Notes under the pieces: generated by a model
Databases searched by the model: none
The model's input: the letters and a program-made list of their open reading frames with translations, nothing else
Told to the model about the DNA's origin: nothing
Translations under genes and position numbers: made by a program
From: Candidatus Midichloria sp.
GTDB taxonomy: Bacteria; Pseudomonadota; Alphaproteobacteria; Rickettsiales; Midichloriaceae
Assembly (NCBI GenBank): GCA_030060845.1
Contig: CP094379.1
Coordinates: forward strand, 627,737-691,736
Direction: 5' to 3'
Length of the DNA: 64,000 nucleotides
Part shown: piece by piece, positions 1 to 9,379 of the stretch
Layout: each line of letters opens with the position of its first letter
How positions within the stretch are numbered: position 1 is the stretch's first letter

Positions 1-231
1 AGCATGTAATGGCTTATCGTGATCTTGTATAACATCTTTAGTTGCAACAAAATTATATTGCTTCTCTGGAAAAGAAAGTTTTTGTAAAATAGGAACAATT
101 TTATCTTCAGAGCCAAAAATCAAAAAATGAATTCTTGGGTTTAATTTAGCTACTTTAAACGCTGCTTCAATAACAGAAGTAGGAGCATTGGCCCCCCCCA
201 TTGCATCAAGACTAATCGCTATTTTCTGCAT
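1..231 (-). CDS. plsX: Phosphate acyltransferase PlsX, N-terminal part
   Basis: PlsX makes acyl-phosphate from acyl-ACP, the first step of the PlsX/PlsY route to phosphatidic acid. Only the first 77 codons are in the window; the gene runs off the left edge. Translation from the ATG at 229-231 begins MQKIAISLDAMGGANAP, matching the family's opening strand and its DxMGGD-AP motif. It follows rpmF by 28 bases, and rpmF-plsX is a very common bacterial pair. Two oddities: the usually conserved Asp after MGG is Ala here, and the motif is written with a run of eight G (C on the plus strand, 192-199). The frame is open through the run. Identity is secure from motif plus neighbour; integrity of the whole gene cannot be judged. 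Confidence 0.85.
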   Translation of the reverse strand, partial: MQKIAISLDAMGGANAPTSVIEAAFKVAKLNPRIHFLIFGSEDKIVPILQKLSFPEKQYNFVATKDVIQDHDKPLHA

Positions 232-259
232 CGTAAAATCTTAAAACGCAGATAAAAAC

Positions 260-472
260 TTAAGCAGGCTGATTTTCTTCAGATGATTCTTTGACTTCTA
301 TTGGAATTATGACTTGTCTTCCTTTATAAAATCCATCTTTCAGCGATATGTGATGAGAAAGCTTCGCTTCTCCTGTTTTAGAATCAAAAGCTACGTTTAT
401 TTTACTAAGAGAATCATGAGCTCTGCGGGAATCTCTTTTCTGCTTAGAAATTTTCTTTTTAGGTACTGCCAT
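260..472 (-). CDS. rpmF: Large ribosomal subunit protein bL32
   Basis: A 70-residue basic protein beginning [20 protein letters not shown], the standard start of bL32. The family keeps the MAVPK(R/K)K opening followed by a basic stretch that threads into the 50S subunit. The zinc-binding cysteines of some bL32 versions are absent, as in many proteobacteria. It lies immediately upstream of plsX on the same strand, the usual rpmF-plsX arrangement that links ribosome and membrane lipid synthesis. The C-terminal acidic tail ([10 protein letters not shown]) is somewhat longer than average. No reason to doubt function. Confidence 0.95.
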   Translation of the reverse strand: MAVPKKKISKQKRDSRRAHDSLSKINVAFDSKTGEAKLSHHISLKDGFYKGRQVIIPIEVKESSEENQPA

Positions 473-569
473 ATTGTGTCAACAATTAATTTACTAAGAA
501 ACAATTTATAATACAAGTTTACTTTAAAATCTAGACTTTTTGAAAGCATTAATGCACAAAAAACTGTAA

Positions 570-2945
570 TTATTTCAATCTCAACTCGGCATTGCATTCA
601 TTTTCAAGCTTTATTATTATTTTTTCCGATATAGAATCTATTTCTTTATCCGTTATCATAGCAGATTTTGGTTGGATCTTTAAAGTTATAGCAACCGATT
701 TCAATCCCGGCTCGACTCCCTTCCCTTCATAGATATCAAAGATTTTGACCTGATCAATTACATTTATCTTCAAAGAATTAATCGCTCTCACTAAATCGCC
801 CCCTAAAATTTCTTTTTTTACTATGAAAGCAAAATCACGATTTATCGCATGATAATCAAAAATCTCTTTTTTAGCTTTACTTAAGTTATTCTCTGTTTGA
901 GGTATATTTTCTAAAAATATTTCAAAAGCAATTAGATTTTTTTGCTCAACTTTAAGATCCATAACTACTTTAGGATTTAACTCTCCAAGAAATGCTATAA
1001 CATTTCTGCCTAATTTTAAGCAGGCACTACGTGTTGGGTGATAGTATGTAGGCGCTTCTCTAGTAATAATATATTTATTTAAATCTATGTTGAATTCTGA
1101 TAAAATAGCCATAACATCATCTTTAGTATCAAAGAAATCTGCAAGTCTTGCTTCGTGATGAATGCTTTTTTCTACAATATACCCACTTCTTATTCCTGAA
1201 ATTATCTTTGTTTGAAAATTATTGTAATTCTTACTATAAGCCCAACCAATTTCAAAAATGCTAAAATTTTCAATCTTTCTCGCCATATTCCTATTAATTA
1301 TAGGGATAAATGAACATAAGACACTAGGTCTCATAATTGCCATACTTGGAGTTATTGGGTTCTCAATTTTTAAAAGAATCTCCTCTGTTGCAAAACTTTT
1401 AGCAATAGCCTCACTAATAAACGACCAACTAACTGTTTCCGTCATTCCTATATTGATCAACCTATGAAATAATCTCTGCATCAGGTCATCATGCTCATTT
1501 AAAGAATTAAAAATATAGGGCAAATTTCTTTCAGTAATATTTGCTAAGCCATAAATTCTTAAGATCTCTTCAACAAGATCTGCTGAACCTACAACATCGC
1601 CTACTCTCCATGAAGGTACTACTACATCTGCTTCCTTCATATTAAAGCCTAGAGCTTTCAGTACGCTAAGACTCTCTTTTTCTGCAATATTTATCCCAGA
1701 AATTTTAGCTACAGTTGAAGGATCAAACTTTATAAGGACTAGAGCTCTCTCTAATTTCCCTTGCAAGGTAGTAATCGGAGAAAAATTGCCTCCACAATAA
1801 CTTTTAATAAATTCAACTACTTTATTAGCAAAATGTTCGGTATTAGCGAAATCTATCCTTCTCTCAAATCTAAATCTTGCATCTGTATTGAGATTAATAG
1901 CTCGACCAGACTTCATCACTGCCTCTGAATCAAAGTCTGCAATTTCTATTAAGATGCTTGTAGTATTTTGAGTAACTTTACTATCTTCTCCCCCTACTAC
2001 ACCTGCAATACTTAAAATCTTTTCTTGATCCGCAACCACTAACAAATCCGCTAGAAGTATGTACTCAATTCCACCGATGGCTTTAAACCTCTCTCCCTCT
2101 AAAGATCGCCTCACAACCACTTGTCCATTAATTTTCTCAGCATCATAAATATGAGTCGGCCTTCCTAAATCAAACATCATAAAATTTGAAATATCTACTA
2201 GTGGCCCCTTTAATTCATAGCCAGTATTTTTTAATAGAGTAAATCTATCATCATTTTTTATGGAAGAATTATCAATATGTTCTCCATAAACATAACAAAA
2301 CCCATGACAAATATCTTTGGCTATAATGTTTACTTCTATTTGACTCTTTAAATCAGAGTAAAGCTGCTTGATTGGGACATTATCCACAAATTTACCGATG
2401 CCAGTTGCAGCAAGATCTCGGGCCACACCAATAACACTCGCGCAATCCCAACGGTTAGGAGTCAGAGAAATTTCCATAATTGTATCATCTAATCCATAAA
2501 ATTCCGCAAATGAATCGCCTATTTCAGCATTTGTGAGTTCAATTATACCTTCATGATCTTTTCCAATATTAAGCTCTTGAGCAGAACATAACATGCCATA
2601 GCTTTCAACCCCTCTTATGGCAGATTTTTTTATAATCATTCCATTTGCTGGCATAGTAGCCCCAATTGGAGCTAAAACCACAGTAATACCAGGCCTTGCA
2701 TTAGGAGCGCCACATACTACTTGTAAAACTTCCCTTCCATCATCTACTTTGCAGACCTTAAGCTTATCAGAATTTGGGTGAGGCTCTGTTACTAAAATTT
2801 TAGCAATCAAAAATTTGCTATATAGCTCATTATTATCAATTACTTCTTCAACTTCTAAGCCAATTTGGTTAAGTTTATTAACAATATCAGATAATGAAGC
2901 ATCTGTATTTAAATAACGTTTAAGCCACTTTAAGGTAAATTTCAT
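570..2945 (-). CDS. pheT: Phenylalanine--tRNA ligase beta subunit
   Basis: Beta chain of the (alpha-beta)2 PheRS. With the ATG at 2943-2945 it has 791 residues, the normal length; a TTG nine bases upstream is in frame but adds only three residues and looks less likely. An N-terminal OB-fold tRNA-binding domain is seen around residues 40-148 (PHPNSDKL at 55-62). Then come the B3/B4 editing domain, B5 and the catalytic-like core. An FDX-ACB anticodon-binding domain lies in the last ~95 residues (INRDFAFIVKKE). The usual partner pheS is not directly upstream: that side holds a decayed gene on the opposite strand, so the alpha subunit must be elsewhere. Confidence 0.96.
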   Translation of the reverse strand: MKFTLKWLKRYLNTDASLSDIVNKLNQIGLEVEEVIDNNELYSKFLIAKILVTEPHPNSDKLKVCKVDDGREVLQVVCGAPNARPGITVVLAPIGATMPANGMIIKKSAIRGVESYGMLCSAQELNIGKDHEGIIELTNAEIGDSFAEFYGLDDTIMEISLTPNRWDCASVIGVARDLAATGIGKFVDNVPIKQLYSDLKSQIEVNIIAKDICHGFCYVYGEHIDNSSIKNDDRFTLLKNTGYELKGPLVDISNFMMFDLGRPTHIYDAEKINGQVVVRRSLEGERFKAIGGIEYILLADLLVVADQEKILSIAGVVGGEDSKVTQNTTSILIEIADFDSEAVMKSGRAINLNTDARFRFERRIDFANTEHFANKVVEFIKSYCGGNFSPITTLQGKLERALVLIKFDPSTVAKISGINIAEKESLSVLKALGFNMKEADVVVPSWRVGDVVGSADLVEEILRIYGLANITERNLPYIFNSLNEHDDLMQRLFHRLINIGMTETVSWSFISEAIAKSFATEEILLKIENPITPSMAIMRPSVLCSFIPIINRNMARKIENFSIFEIGWAYSKNYNNFQTKIISGIRSGYIVEKSIHHEARLADFFDTKDDVMAILSEFNIDLNKYIITREAPTYYHPTRSACLKLGRNVIAFLGELNPKVVMDLKVEQKNLIAFEIFLENIPQTENNLSKAKKEIFDYHAINRDFAFIVKKEILGGDLVRAINSLKINVIDQVKIFDIYEGKGVEPGLKSVAITLKIQPKSAMITDKEIDSISEKIIIKLENECNAELRLK

Positions 2946-3104
2946 AAATTTCAATCTTGATTAAAACTAGCCTCAATATATCAATAGCTTTAAAGAGATG
3001 TTGGTCTCCTTATCTGGACTTTATTCAGCCTTGTTTAATAACTTAATTTGATAAAAAGTTGAAGCCCAATTTTTAGCCTTTTCTGAAATTTTATATTAGT
3101 TCAA

Positions 3105-3133
3105 TTGAACCACGCGTTTGCATTTGATATAAT
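3105..3133 (+). promoter_or_regulatory. Sigma-70 type promoter
   Basis: TTGAAC, 17-base spacer, TATAAT: one mismatch in the -35 and a perfect -10. It points at the small open frame at 3202 and the decayed gene behind it. Confidence 0.55.
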
Positions 3134-3201
3134 AAAGAATTAACGCAACCTTAAATTGACCAAAATCAGCAAAATATTGCTTATTAGAAAATAAGTATGT
3201 T

Positions 3202-4620
3202 ATGAAAAGTTCTACAACAAATAACTTAGCTGAGGTTATTTCTTCAGTTGCTCCTAAATTAGGTATGACTGATAAAACTAAGCCCCTTCTAGATACAAAA
3301 TTAGTTTTTGCAAAAATGCTTTTAGCAACACAACCCAATAAAACAATATAGAGAACTTGTTAAAAACTGATGTCACAGGGTTATGATTAAATCTCTCTTT
3401 TGATCAAAGAGAACTTATGTTATCAAATTCTCTTGGCAAGAGAAATCTTTTGCTAGCAAATGGCTAAGCTTAAATGCTATGAGTGAAGTTAGAAAACAAT
3501 TAGTAATAATGCCTCAGCAGACTTCTGCCAGCCTCCTTACGTTTTGCAGACTGCAAGCTGAATTGATTAAAGGATCAGCAATTTCTGGGTGTGCGTCCAG
3601 ATCTCAAGATTTTTAGAAGGCACTCTATCCATTAATGCTACTGAGGCTCAAGCTTTAAGCAATATTCCTTTGGTAGAAAACTTAATAGAGCAAAAAAATG
3701 CATCAATAGAGTTACCCCTAGAAAGCACAAGCCTGATAAAAGAAGCTGAGGTGAGCTTAGACTATGCAACTCCAGTGATAAATATTGCAACTCAAGCTTT
3801 AAATGAGCTGGGTACTAACCCTTACATACTTATTTCAACTAGCATATCGCAGGACTAGCTAGTAGTAGCAGTACCTTAACCAATCCCATGGTACAGATGG
3901 CAGCTGCTAGTACAGCCTAGTCTTTACTTCCCACAGTAGGAAAAGTAATATTTTATTCAACTATTGAAGGTAAGAATACTTATAATAAAATACGCTAAAG
4001 AGTTACTAGAAAACTCCAAAGGACTATCAACCGAAGAACTAAGAAAAGCTCTTTAAGCTACTGTCCCTCCAGCTTTGGGCGCTGCTCTCGATACAATAAT
4101 CAAAGATGTATGGAAAGCTCCTTTGGTGGGGGGGGCAAAAGCTAATAAGATGGAAGAAATTCTTAGATAAGCTTCCTGAGCCTATAAAATGACTTAGAAC
4201 AACAAAACTGCACCTATGATGTGATCTAGTAAAAAAAGGAAGGGAATTTGCTCAAAAAGAAGGAGTAAAAGAGCAAGATATATTACCACATATCCATCAT
4301 TTGAAAGTGCAAATTCTTATCTCGCTGAGCAGCCTGATTTAAAAAATCAGATATAAAATCGACTAAAAAATCAACAGCAGAATTTACAAAACTTAAATCA
4401 ACTATTGAGGTTGTAGCAGATGTCTGGAAAGAAAAATTAGAGTCAAATCCACGCTTAAAAAATCCCAACGTTTATCATAGAGCTTATAAAAGTATGGTTA
4501 ATGCTATGATAAAAAGTGGGGAAATCACTGTAGAAAAAGCACCCATATTAAATGAAATGAAAAGCCATATTAAACAAAACACATCTTTTGTGAAAAATTA
4601 GAAAAAGAAAATGTCTCTAA
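3202..4620 (+). pseudogene. Decayed gene of unknown function
   Basis: A plus-strand coding-like stretch broken by many stops and frameshifts. It opens with a 49-codon frame (MKSSTTNNLAEVISSVAPKL, 3202-3351). An 89-codon frame follows at 3589-3858, rich in Ala, Leu and Glu. Further in-phase fragments run to about 4600, including one reading NPNVYHRAYKSMVNAMIKSG. The composition suggests a long helical protein. It may have been a surface or effector-like protein of the host-associated type, but no family is recognised. A G8 run lies near 4127-4134, and two perfect hairpins (3395-3411 and 3428-3444) lie just after the first frame. The promoter at 3105 still looks good. parB converges on its far end. 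Confidence 0.5.
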
Positions 4621-4635
4621 ATTTAGCGGTAGCGG

Positions 4636-5580
4636 CTAATCTTTATTCAACAAATTAAGAAACTCTTCTATATCTGAAATATTATTAGGCTTGATAACGA
4701 TATAACTGTTACCCCCATCTATTACGATTTTTGCCTTCATCTCTAATTTAGATCTTATATTGTCTTCTATTTGTTGCAAATCAACATTAGTGGTTTGTAA
4801 ATTTATAATATTTTCTAAGTCCTGTCCTAACGAGGAATAATCTCTAGCTAAATTATGTCTAGACCTTTCTTTGCTTTTCTTGATTCTTGCAAGCTCTTCT
4901 GTTTTTCTAACACTCAACTGCTTTTTTACAACCTGTTCAGCAAGAATTAATGGCTCATCGCTATTTATAATAGCTCTTGCATGTCCTGCGGAAATCTTTT
5001 CTTCCTCTATCATCTTTTTAATTTCCTGGGGTAGCTTTAAAAGCCTCAACATATTTGTAACATGAGCTCTACTTTTTCCAAGTCTTGAGGATAGATTTTC
5101 TTGAGTATAACCAAAATTTTCTATCAATTTATTATAAGCATCTGCTTCTTCAAGCGGCTTTAAGTCTTCCCTTTGAATATTCTCGATAATTGATATTTCA
5201 AAAAGCGTTCTTTCATCGTTATCCTTTATAATTGCTGGAATTGTAATAAAATTGGCCAATTTAGCAGCTCGCCATCTTCTTTCTCCTGTAATAATCTGAA
5301 ATTTATCACTAGCCTCCCTTCTTACCAGGATGGGTTGTAAAACTCCATGCTTAGATATAGATTTAGCAAGCTCCTCTAATTCTTTATTATTGATTGATTT
5401 TCTTGGCTGCTCAGAGTTTGCTTCAATAATATTTAGCGGCAATTCTATAATTTTATCACTTTGCAGCATTACACTACTCTCTAAATCTTGCGCCATCTGA
5501 TTATTTCTTACCAAAGAAATAGTAGTATCAGAGATCAATGCTGATAATCCCTTACCAAGTGCCTTTTTATCATTACTCAT
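4636..5580 (-). CDS. parB: Chromosome partitioning protein ParB
   Basis: Binds parS and spreads as a CTP-dependent clamp, loading the origin region for segregation with ParA. The 314 residues show the family layout. A short N-terminal ParA-contact segment (KKALGKGLSALI) comes first. The CTP/N-terminal domain carries GERRWRAAKLA near 99-109. A helix-turn-helix around 152-178 (LSSRLGKSRAHVTNMLRLL) and a C-terminal dimerisation domain follow. It starts four bases after parA ends on the same strand, so the two are surely co-transcribed. A perfect parS lies 1.3 kb away in rsmG. Length and motifs are normal. Confidence 0.97.
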   Translation of the reverse strand: MSNDKKALGKGLSALISDTTISLVRNNQMAQDLESSVMLQSDKIIELPLNIIEANSEQPRKSINNKELEELAKSISKHGVLQPILVRREASDKFQIITGERRWRAAKLANFITIPAIIKDNDERTLFEISIIENIQREDLKPLEEADAYNKLIENFGYTQENLSSRLGKSRAHVTNMLRLLKLPQEIKKMIEEEKISAGHARAIINSDEPLILAEQVVKKQLSVRKTEELARIKKSKERSRHNLARDYSSLGQDLENIINLQTTNVDLQQIEDNIRSKLEMKAKIVIDGGNSYIVIKPNNISDIEEFLNLLNKD

Positions 5581-5584
5581 AATA

Positions 5585-6364
5585 TTAAACCATTTTGTGT
5601 ATTTTCATTATTTCTTGAGCTAACATAATATAAGATATTGACCCCATACATTTAGTGTCATATATAGCTGCCGGCTTGCCGTGCGAAGGTGCTTCAGAAA
5701 GCTTTACATTTCTTGGAATTACTGACTCGTATACTAAATCACCAAATTTTTCTCTTAACTCGCTCTCAACCTGCTGTGATAACCTATTTCTTCTGTCACT
5801 CATAGTTAAGAGTATACCTTCTATTATAAGAGACGGATTTAAGGATTGCTTAATTAATGCTACAGTATTTAACAAGTGTGCCAGTCCTTCTAATGCAAAA
5901 AATTCTGATTGTAATGGGATTAACACCGAACCTGCTAATGTTAAGGCATTAATAGTTAATAAACCTAAAGAAGGCCCGCAATCTATAAAAATTAGATCAT
6001 AACTTTTTTTTAATTCTTTTATTTTTCTTTTCAAAATAAACTCTTTGCCAAATTTATTAATTAATTCAACTTCAACTGCAACCAGGTCAATAGTTGAAGG
6101 AAGTATATCAAAATTTGGGATTTCTGTGGGGATTATAATCTGATTTATATCAACTTCTTCTCTCATCAAATCATAGATGTTATTTTTTCTACTCTCTGGC
6201 AATATGCCAACCCCTGTACTCGCGTTACCTTGCGGATCTAAGTCCAATAACAAAACTTCTTTCCCTATAACAGAAAAAGCAGTAGCAAGATTTATAGCGG
6301 TAGTGGTCTTACCTACTCCCCCCTTTTGGTTAGCAATCGCAATAATCTTTGACTTAAATGTCAC
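5585..6364 (-). CDS. parA: Chromosome partitioning ATPase ParA (Soj type)
   Basis: Walker-type ATPase of the ParA/MinD superfamily that moves ParB-parS complexes. The 259 residues carry the deviant Walker A KGGVGKTTT at 14-22, a Walker A' region (LLDLDPQGNAST) and Walker B (LIFIDCGPS). There is no N-terminal DNA-binding extension, so this is the short chromosomal type. The start overlaps the end of rsmG by 11 bases and parB follows four bases later. This gives a tight mnmG-rsmG-parA-parB unit as in most alphaproteobacteria. Confidence 0.97.
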   Translation of the reverse strand: MTFKSKIIAIANQKGGVGKTTTAINLATAFSVIGKEVLLLDLDPQGNASTGVGILPESRKNNIYDLMREEVDINQIIIPTEIPNFDILPSTIDLVAVEVELINKFGKEFILKRKIKELKKSYDLIFIDCGPSLGLLTINALTLAGSVLIPLQSEFFALEGLAHLLNTVALIKQSLNPSLIIEGILLTMSDRRNRLSQQVESELREKFGDLVYESVIPRNVKLSEAPSHGKPAAIYDTKCMGSISYIMLAQEIMKIHKMV

Positions 6365-6968
6365 GTTCTTTAATTTTTTTTATGGAAACAATCTTGCATC
6401 TATCCTTATATGGATTTTGCCATTCTTGCAACTTAAAACTCTTTCCTAATAGCTTTATTTCCTGTACTACGTCTTTCTTACCGATATGAAATATAAATTC
6501 TGTTTCAAGTGTGGTACATCTTTCTGTCATTTTTATAATTTGAAAAATTGGAGCTACTGCTCTTGAAGTGATATAAAAAGGATTATAACCTTGCAACAGC
6601 TTTACGTCAGTATTCTCTACTTTTGCCCTAAGCCCTAACTCAGTAATCACAATATTTAAAAAAGCACTCTTCTTAGAATTCATTTCAACTAACATACAAT
6701 TTGTATGTCCAATAATAGACAAAATGATTCCAGGAAATCCAGCACCACTTCCTACGTCCATTAATAATTTATCTTTTTTCTTAATATAAGAAGATATTAA
6801 TATTGAGTCTAAAATATGGTCTTTCCATATTTCAATTTCATTAACTCTTTTAGACATCAAGTTAATTTTCTTATTCCACCTCATCAAAATTTTCACAAAT
6901 TCCTGCAAAGCAGAAAATGTTTCACGTGAAACATTTTTATTTATGCTCTCAAAAATATCATCAAGCAT
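6354..6968 (-). CDS. rsmG: 16S rRNA (guanine-527-N7)-methyltransferase RsmG (GidB)
   Basis: Methylates G527 of 16S rRNA using SAM. At 204 residues it has normal length, with the SAM-binding motif [10 protein letters not shown] at 71-80 and a later ITSRAVAP element typical of the family. Its 5' end overlaps mnmG by eight bases and its 3' end overlaps parA by eleven, so translation is probably coupled. Residues 12-18 read NVSRETF because the coding sequence contains a perfect parS palindrome (listed separately). This is a dual use of the same bases as protein code and partition site. Confidence 0.96.
   Translation of the reverse strand: MLDDIFESINKNVSRETFSALQEFVKILMRWNKKINLMSKRVNEIEIWKDHILDSILISSYIKKKDKLLMDVGSGAGFPGIILSIIGHTNCMLVEMNSKKSAFLNIVITELGLRAKVENTDVKLLQGYNPFYITSRAVAPIFQIIKMTERCTTLETEFIFHIGKKDVVQEIKLLGKSFKLQEWQNPYKDRCKIVSIKKIKERDI
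6918..6933. promoter_or_regulatory. parS centromere site
   Basis: A perfect 16-base palindrome TGTTTCACGTGAAACA, identical to the canonical chromosomal parS bound by ParB. It lies inside the 5' coding part of rsmG, two genes upstream of parB in the same operon. No second perfect copy was noticed elsewhere in the window by eye. Confidence 0.95.
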
Positions 6969-8805
6969 GATACCTTTTTATATAAAGTTGCAGCGCAATT
7001 AATGCTGTTGGAGTCATGCCTTGAATTTTTTTGGCTTCTGCAATAGTTTTTGGTTTAAAATTTGTTAATTTGGATTTGATCTCATTAGAAAGGGCCCCTA
7101 CTCTACTATAATCTATATTATCTGCGATTCTGATATCCATTTCTAATTTTAACATTTCCATATCTGCTCTTTGCCTTTCTTCATAAGAATTATATAATTG
7201 AGCAGCATAAATTTTATGTAGCAGTACAGCATCCTTCTCTAACTCAGGTAAATTCTGTAATAAGGTCTCTTGTCTAAAATCAGGAAAAGGCATTAAATCT
7301 AATAAGCTTCTCTTTACTCCATTAAAAGAGACTTTTACTCCATACCTAATAGCCTCCTCAGGAGAAACTGTGATCCCTTCTAACAGTTGTCTTAAATTTC
7401 CAATGCTTTTTTTTTGTTGATTATACTTAAGTAGTCTCTCAGCACTGATCAACCCAATATTATTAGCTTTCTCTGTAAGCCTATCATCAGCATTATCTGG
7501 CCTTAACATTATACGAAATTCTGCCCTTGAAGTCATCATTCTATAAGGCTCTGATGTCCCAAACGTAGTTAAATCATTAATCATAACACCGATATAAGAC
7601 TCAGCTCTGCTTAATATAAACTCTTTGTGAGCTTTAAGTAATACCGCATTCACTCCTGCAATTACTCCTTGACCAGCTGCCTCTTCATATCCAGTTGTAC
7701 CATTGATCTGTCCCGCTAAAAATAATCCCTTGATTTTTTTTGTTTCAAGAGTTTCTTTTAATTCTCGGGGGTCTATATAATCGTATTCTATAGCATAGCC
7801 AAATCTCGCTATTTTAACATTTTCAAGACCTATTATAGATCTAATCATTTGCTCTTGAACATATTCAGGTAAAGATGTTGAGATACCATTAGGATATATT
7901 AAAGGATCATCTAATCCTTCTGGCTCAAGGAATATTTGATGCCTCTTTTTACTAGCAAATCTTACCATTTTATCTTCTATAGAAGGACAGTATCTAGGGC
8001 CAACTGAACTAACTTGCCTAGAATACATCGCAGATTTATGTATATTATCCTTAACTATTTGATGAGTTTTCTCGTTTGTATAGGTTATATAACAGTTTAT
8101 CTGTGGAACTGTAACTTTTCCTGTTAAGGCTGAAAACGGTACTGGATGATCGTCACCTTTTTGGTATTCTAAGGTGGAAAAATCAATTGAATTTCTATAT
8201 ATCCTGGCTGGTGTGCCAGTTTTTAAGCGCCTTATGTTTAATCCTGTATTTTTAATAGTCTTGGATAACTTGATCGATGCTTCATCACCGTGCCTTCCTG
8301 CAGAGAAATTCTTATCCCCTATATGGATAACACCTCCTAAAAATGTGCCAGTTGTAAGTACCACAGCGTTAGTATTAATTTGCTTATCTTTGACAATAAC
8401 TGCTTGAATTTTGTTATTTTCTATTAACAAATCTTCTACCTCCCCCTCTAAAACATGGAGATTGCTATAAGAATGCATTATTTCTTGTACGGCCTTTCTA
8501 TATAAAGCTCTATCCGACTGAGCTCTTGGTCCCCAAACTGCTGGACCTTTGCTTTTATTGAGGATTTTATAATGAATTCCTGCTTGATCGATGGCACGGC
8601 CCATAATTCCTCCCATTGCATCAATTTCCTTTACAATAATACCTTTAGCAACTCCACCAATAGAGGGATTACACGACATCTCACCTATTGTTGAGAGCTT
8701 TTGAGTAATTAAGCAGACGTTTGCACCCAACCTAGCAGCAGCGGCTGCAGCTTCACAACCAGCATGGCCACCCCCTACAACTACTACATCGTAAAAGTTA
8801 TCCAT
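6961..8805 (-). CDS. mnmG: tRNA uridine 5-carboxymethylaminomethyl modification enzyme MnmG (GidA)
   Basis: FAD-dependent partner of MnmE that installs the cmnm5 group on wobble U34. Starting at the ATG at 8803-8805 gives 614 residues and the expected opening [20 protein letters not shown], with the dinucleotide fold at 11-16. A longer open frame begins 63 bases upstream, but those extra residues are hydrophobic and not part of the family. Conserved GidA blocks are visible ([34 protein letters not shown]). The C-terminal helical tRNA-binding domain is present. It heads the mnmG-rsmG-parA-parB unit. Confidence 0.96.
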   Translation of the reverse strand: MDNFYDVVVVGGGHAGCEAAAAAARLGANVCLITQKLSTIGEMSCNPSIGGVAKGIIVKEIDAMGGIMGRAIDQAGIHYKILNKSKGPAVWGPRAQSDRALYRKAVQEIMHSYSNLHVLEGEVEDLLIENNKIQAVIVKDKQINTNAVVLTTGTFLGGVIHIGDKNFSAGRHGDEASIKLSKTIKNTGLNIRRLKTGTPARIYRNSIDFSTLEYQKGDDHPVPFSALTGKVTVPQINCYITYTNEKTHQIVKDNIHKSAMYSRQVSSVGPRYCPSIEDKMVRFASKKRHQIFLEPEGLDDPLIYPNGISTSLPEYVQEQMIRSIIGLENVKIARFGYAIEYDYIDPRELKETLETKKIKGLFLAGQINGTTGYEEAAGQGVIAGVNAVLLKAHKEFILSRAESYIGVMINDLTTFGTSEPYRMMTSRAEFRIMLRPDNADDRLTEKANNIGLISAERLLKYNQQKKSIGNLRQLLEGITVSPEEAIRYGVKVSFNGVKRSLLDLMPFPDFRQETLLQNLPELEKDAVLLHKIYAAQLYNSYEERQRADMEMLKLEMDIRIADNIDYSRVGALSNEIKSKLTNFKPKTIAEAKKIQGMTPTALIALQLYIKRYHA

Positions 8806-8839
8806 ATAAAAAAACCAAGAATCAAAAATGTAGTAGCAA

Positions 8840-8868
8840 ATGATACTATAATTAGGTAAAATTATCAA
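8840..8868 (-). promoter_or_regulatory. Candidate promoter for mnmG operon
   Basis: On the minus strand TTGATA, 17-base spacer, TATCAT, ending about 35 bases before the chosen mnmG ATG. Its position within the longer upstream open frame supports the shorter start. Confidence 0.4.
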
Positions 8869-8890
8869 AGCTTATTAATATTTTAAAGAA

Positions 8891-9379
8891 ATGAAGATTC
8901 AACAAATTGAAACCCCCATAGAAGATTTGTTAAAAAGTATTAAAACTAATCCAAATATAAAATTTCTTTGCTTGGATTTTGGTAAAAAGAAGGTCGGCAT
9001 TGCCACTGGTTGTTTTGACTTATCAGTTTCTATCCCACATAAGACTATACAATATCAAAGCCTAGAAAAAACTATCGATGTTATAACGCGTATCTGCAAA
9101 GAAATTGGAATGCAGGATGTTGTAATTGGAATACCATTGCAAGACGAAGAGCTAAATGATTCAGCTCAATATATGATAAAATTCGCAGAACAGCTTTTTC
9201 AACGCAGCAGAGTAAGAATACATTTCCAAGATGAAAGTTTTTCTTCTTGCATAGCAATAAACTTACTTCAATGTACTGACTTAAAAAGAAAAGAAAGAGA
9301 CAGGATTGATGATGCAGTTGCAGCTTCCGTTATTTTGACTAACTTTTTCAACCGGATAAGAGGCTATATAAATATCTAA
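8891..9379 (+). CDS. ruvX: YqgF/RuvX family putative Holliday junction resolvase / pre-16S rRNA nuclease
   Basis: RNase H-fold nuclease of the YqgF family, linked to maturation of the 5' end of 16S rRNA and sometimes to recombination. The 162-residue product has the first catalytic strand LDFGKKKVGIA (Asp at 29). It also has the VIGIPL strand, an FQDESFSS segment and a late DDAVAASVIL element, the order seen in the family. It carries an N-terminal extension of about 20 residues compared with the usual ~140-residue protein. It is divergent from mnmG, and its stop overlaps the end of the decayed dps on the other strand. Confidence 0.88.
   Translation: MKIQQIETPIEDLLKSIKTNPNIKFLCLDFGKKKVGIATGCFDLSVSIPHKTIQYQSLEKTIDVITRICKEIGMQDVVIGIPLQDEELNDSAQYMIKFAEQLFQRSRVRIHFQDESFSSCIAINLLQCTDLKRKERDRIDDAVAASVILTNFFNRIRGYINI

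Noticed and set aside
1258..1467. Small membrane-like open frame inside pheT on the plus strand
   Set aside because: It is a shadow: hydrophobic only because it is antisense to AT-rich coding sequence, and pheT is intact.
8806..8868. N-terminal extension of MnmG
   Set aside because: The extra 21 codons are hydrophobic, absent from the family and overlap a candidate promoter.
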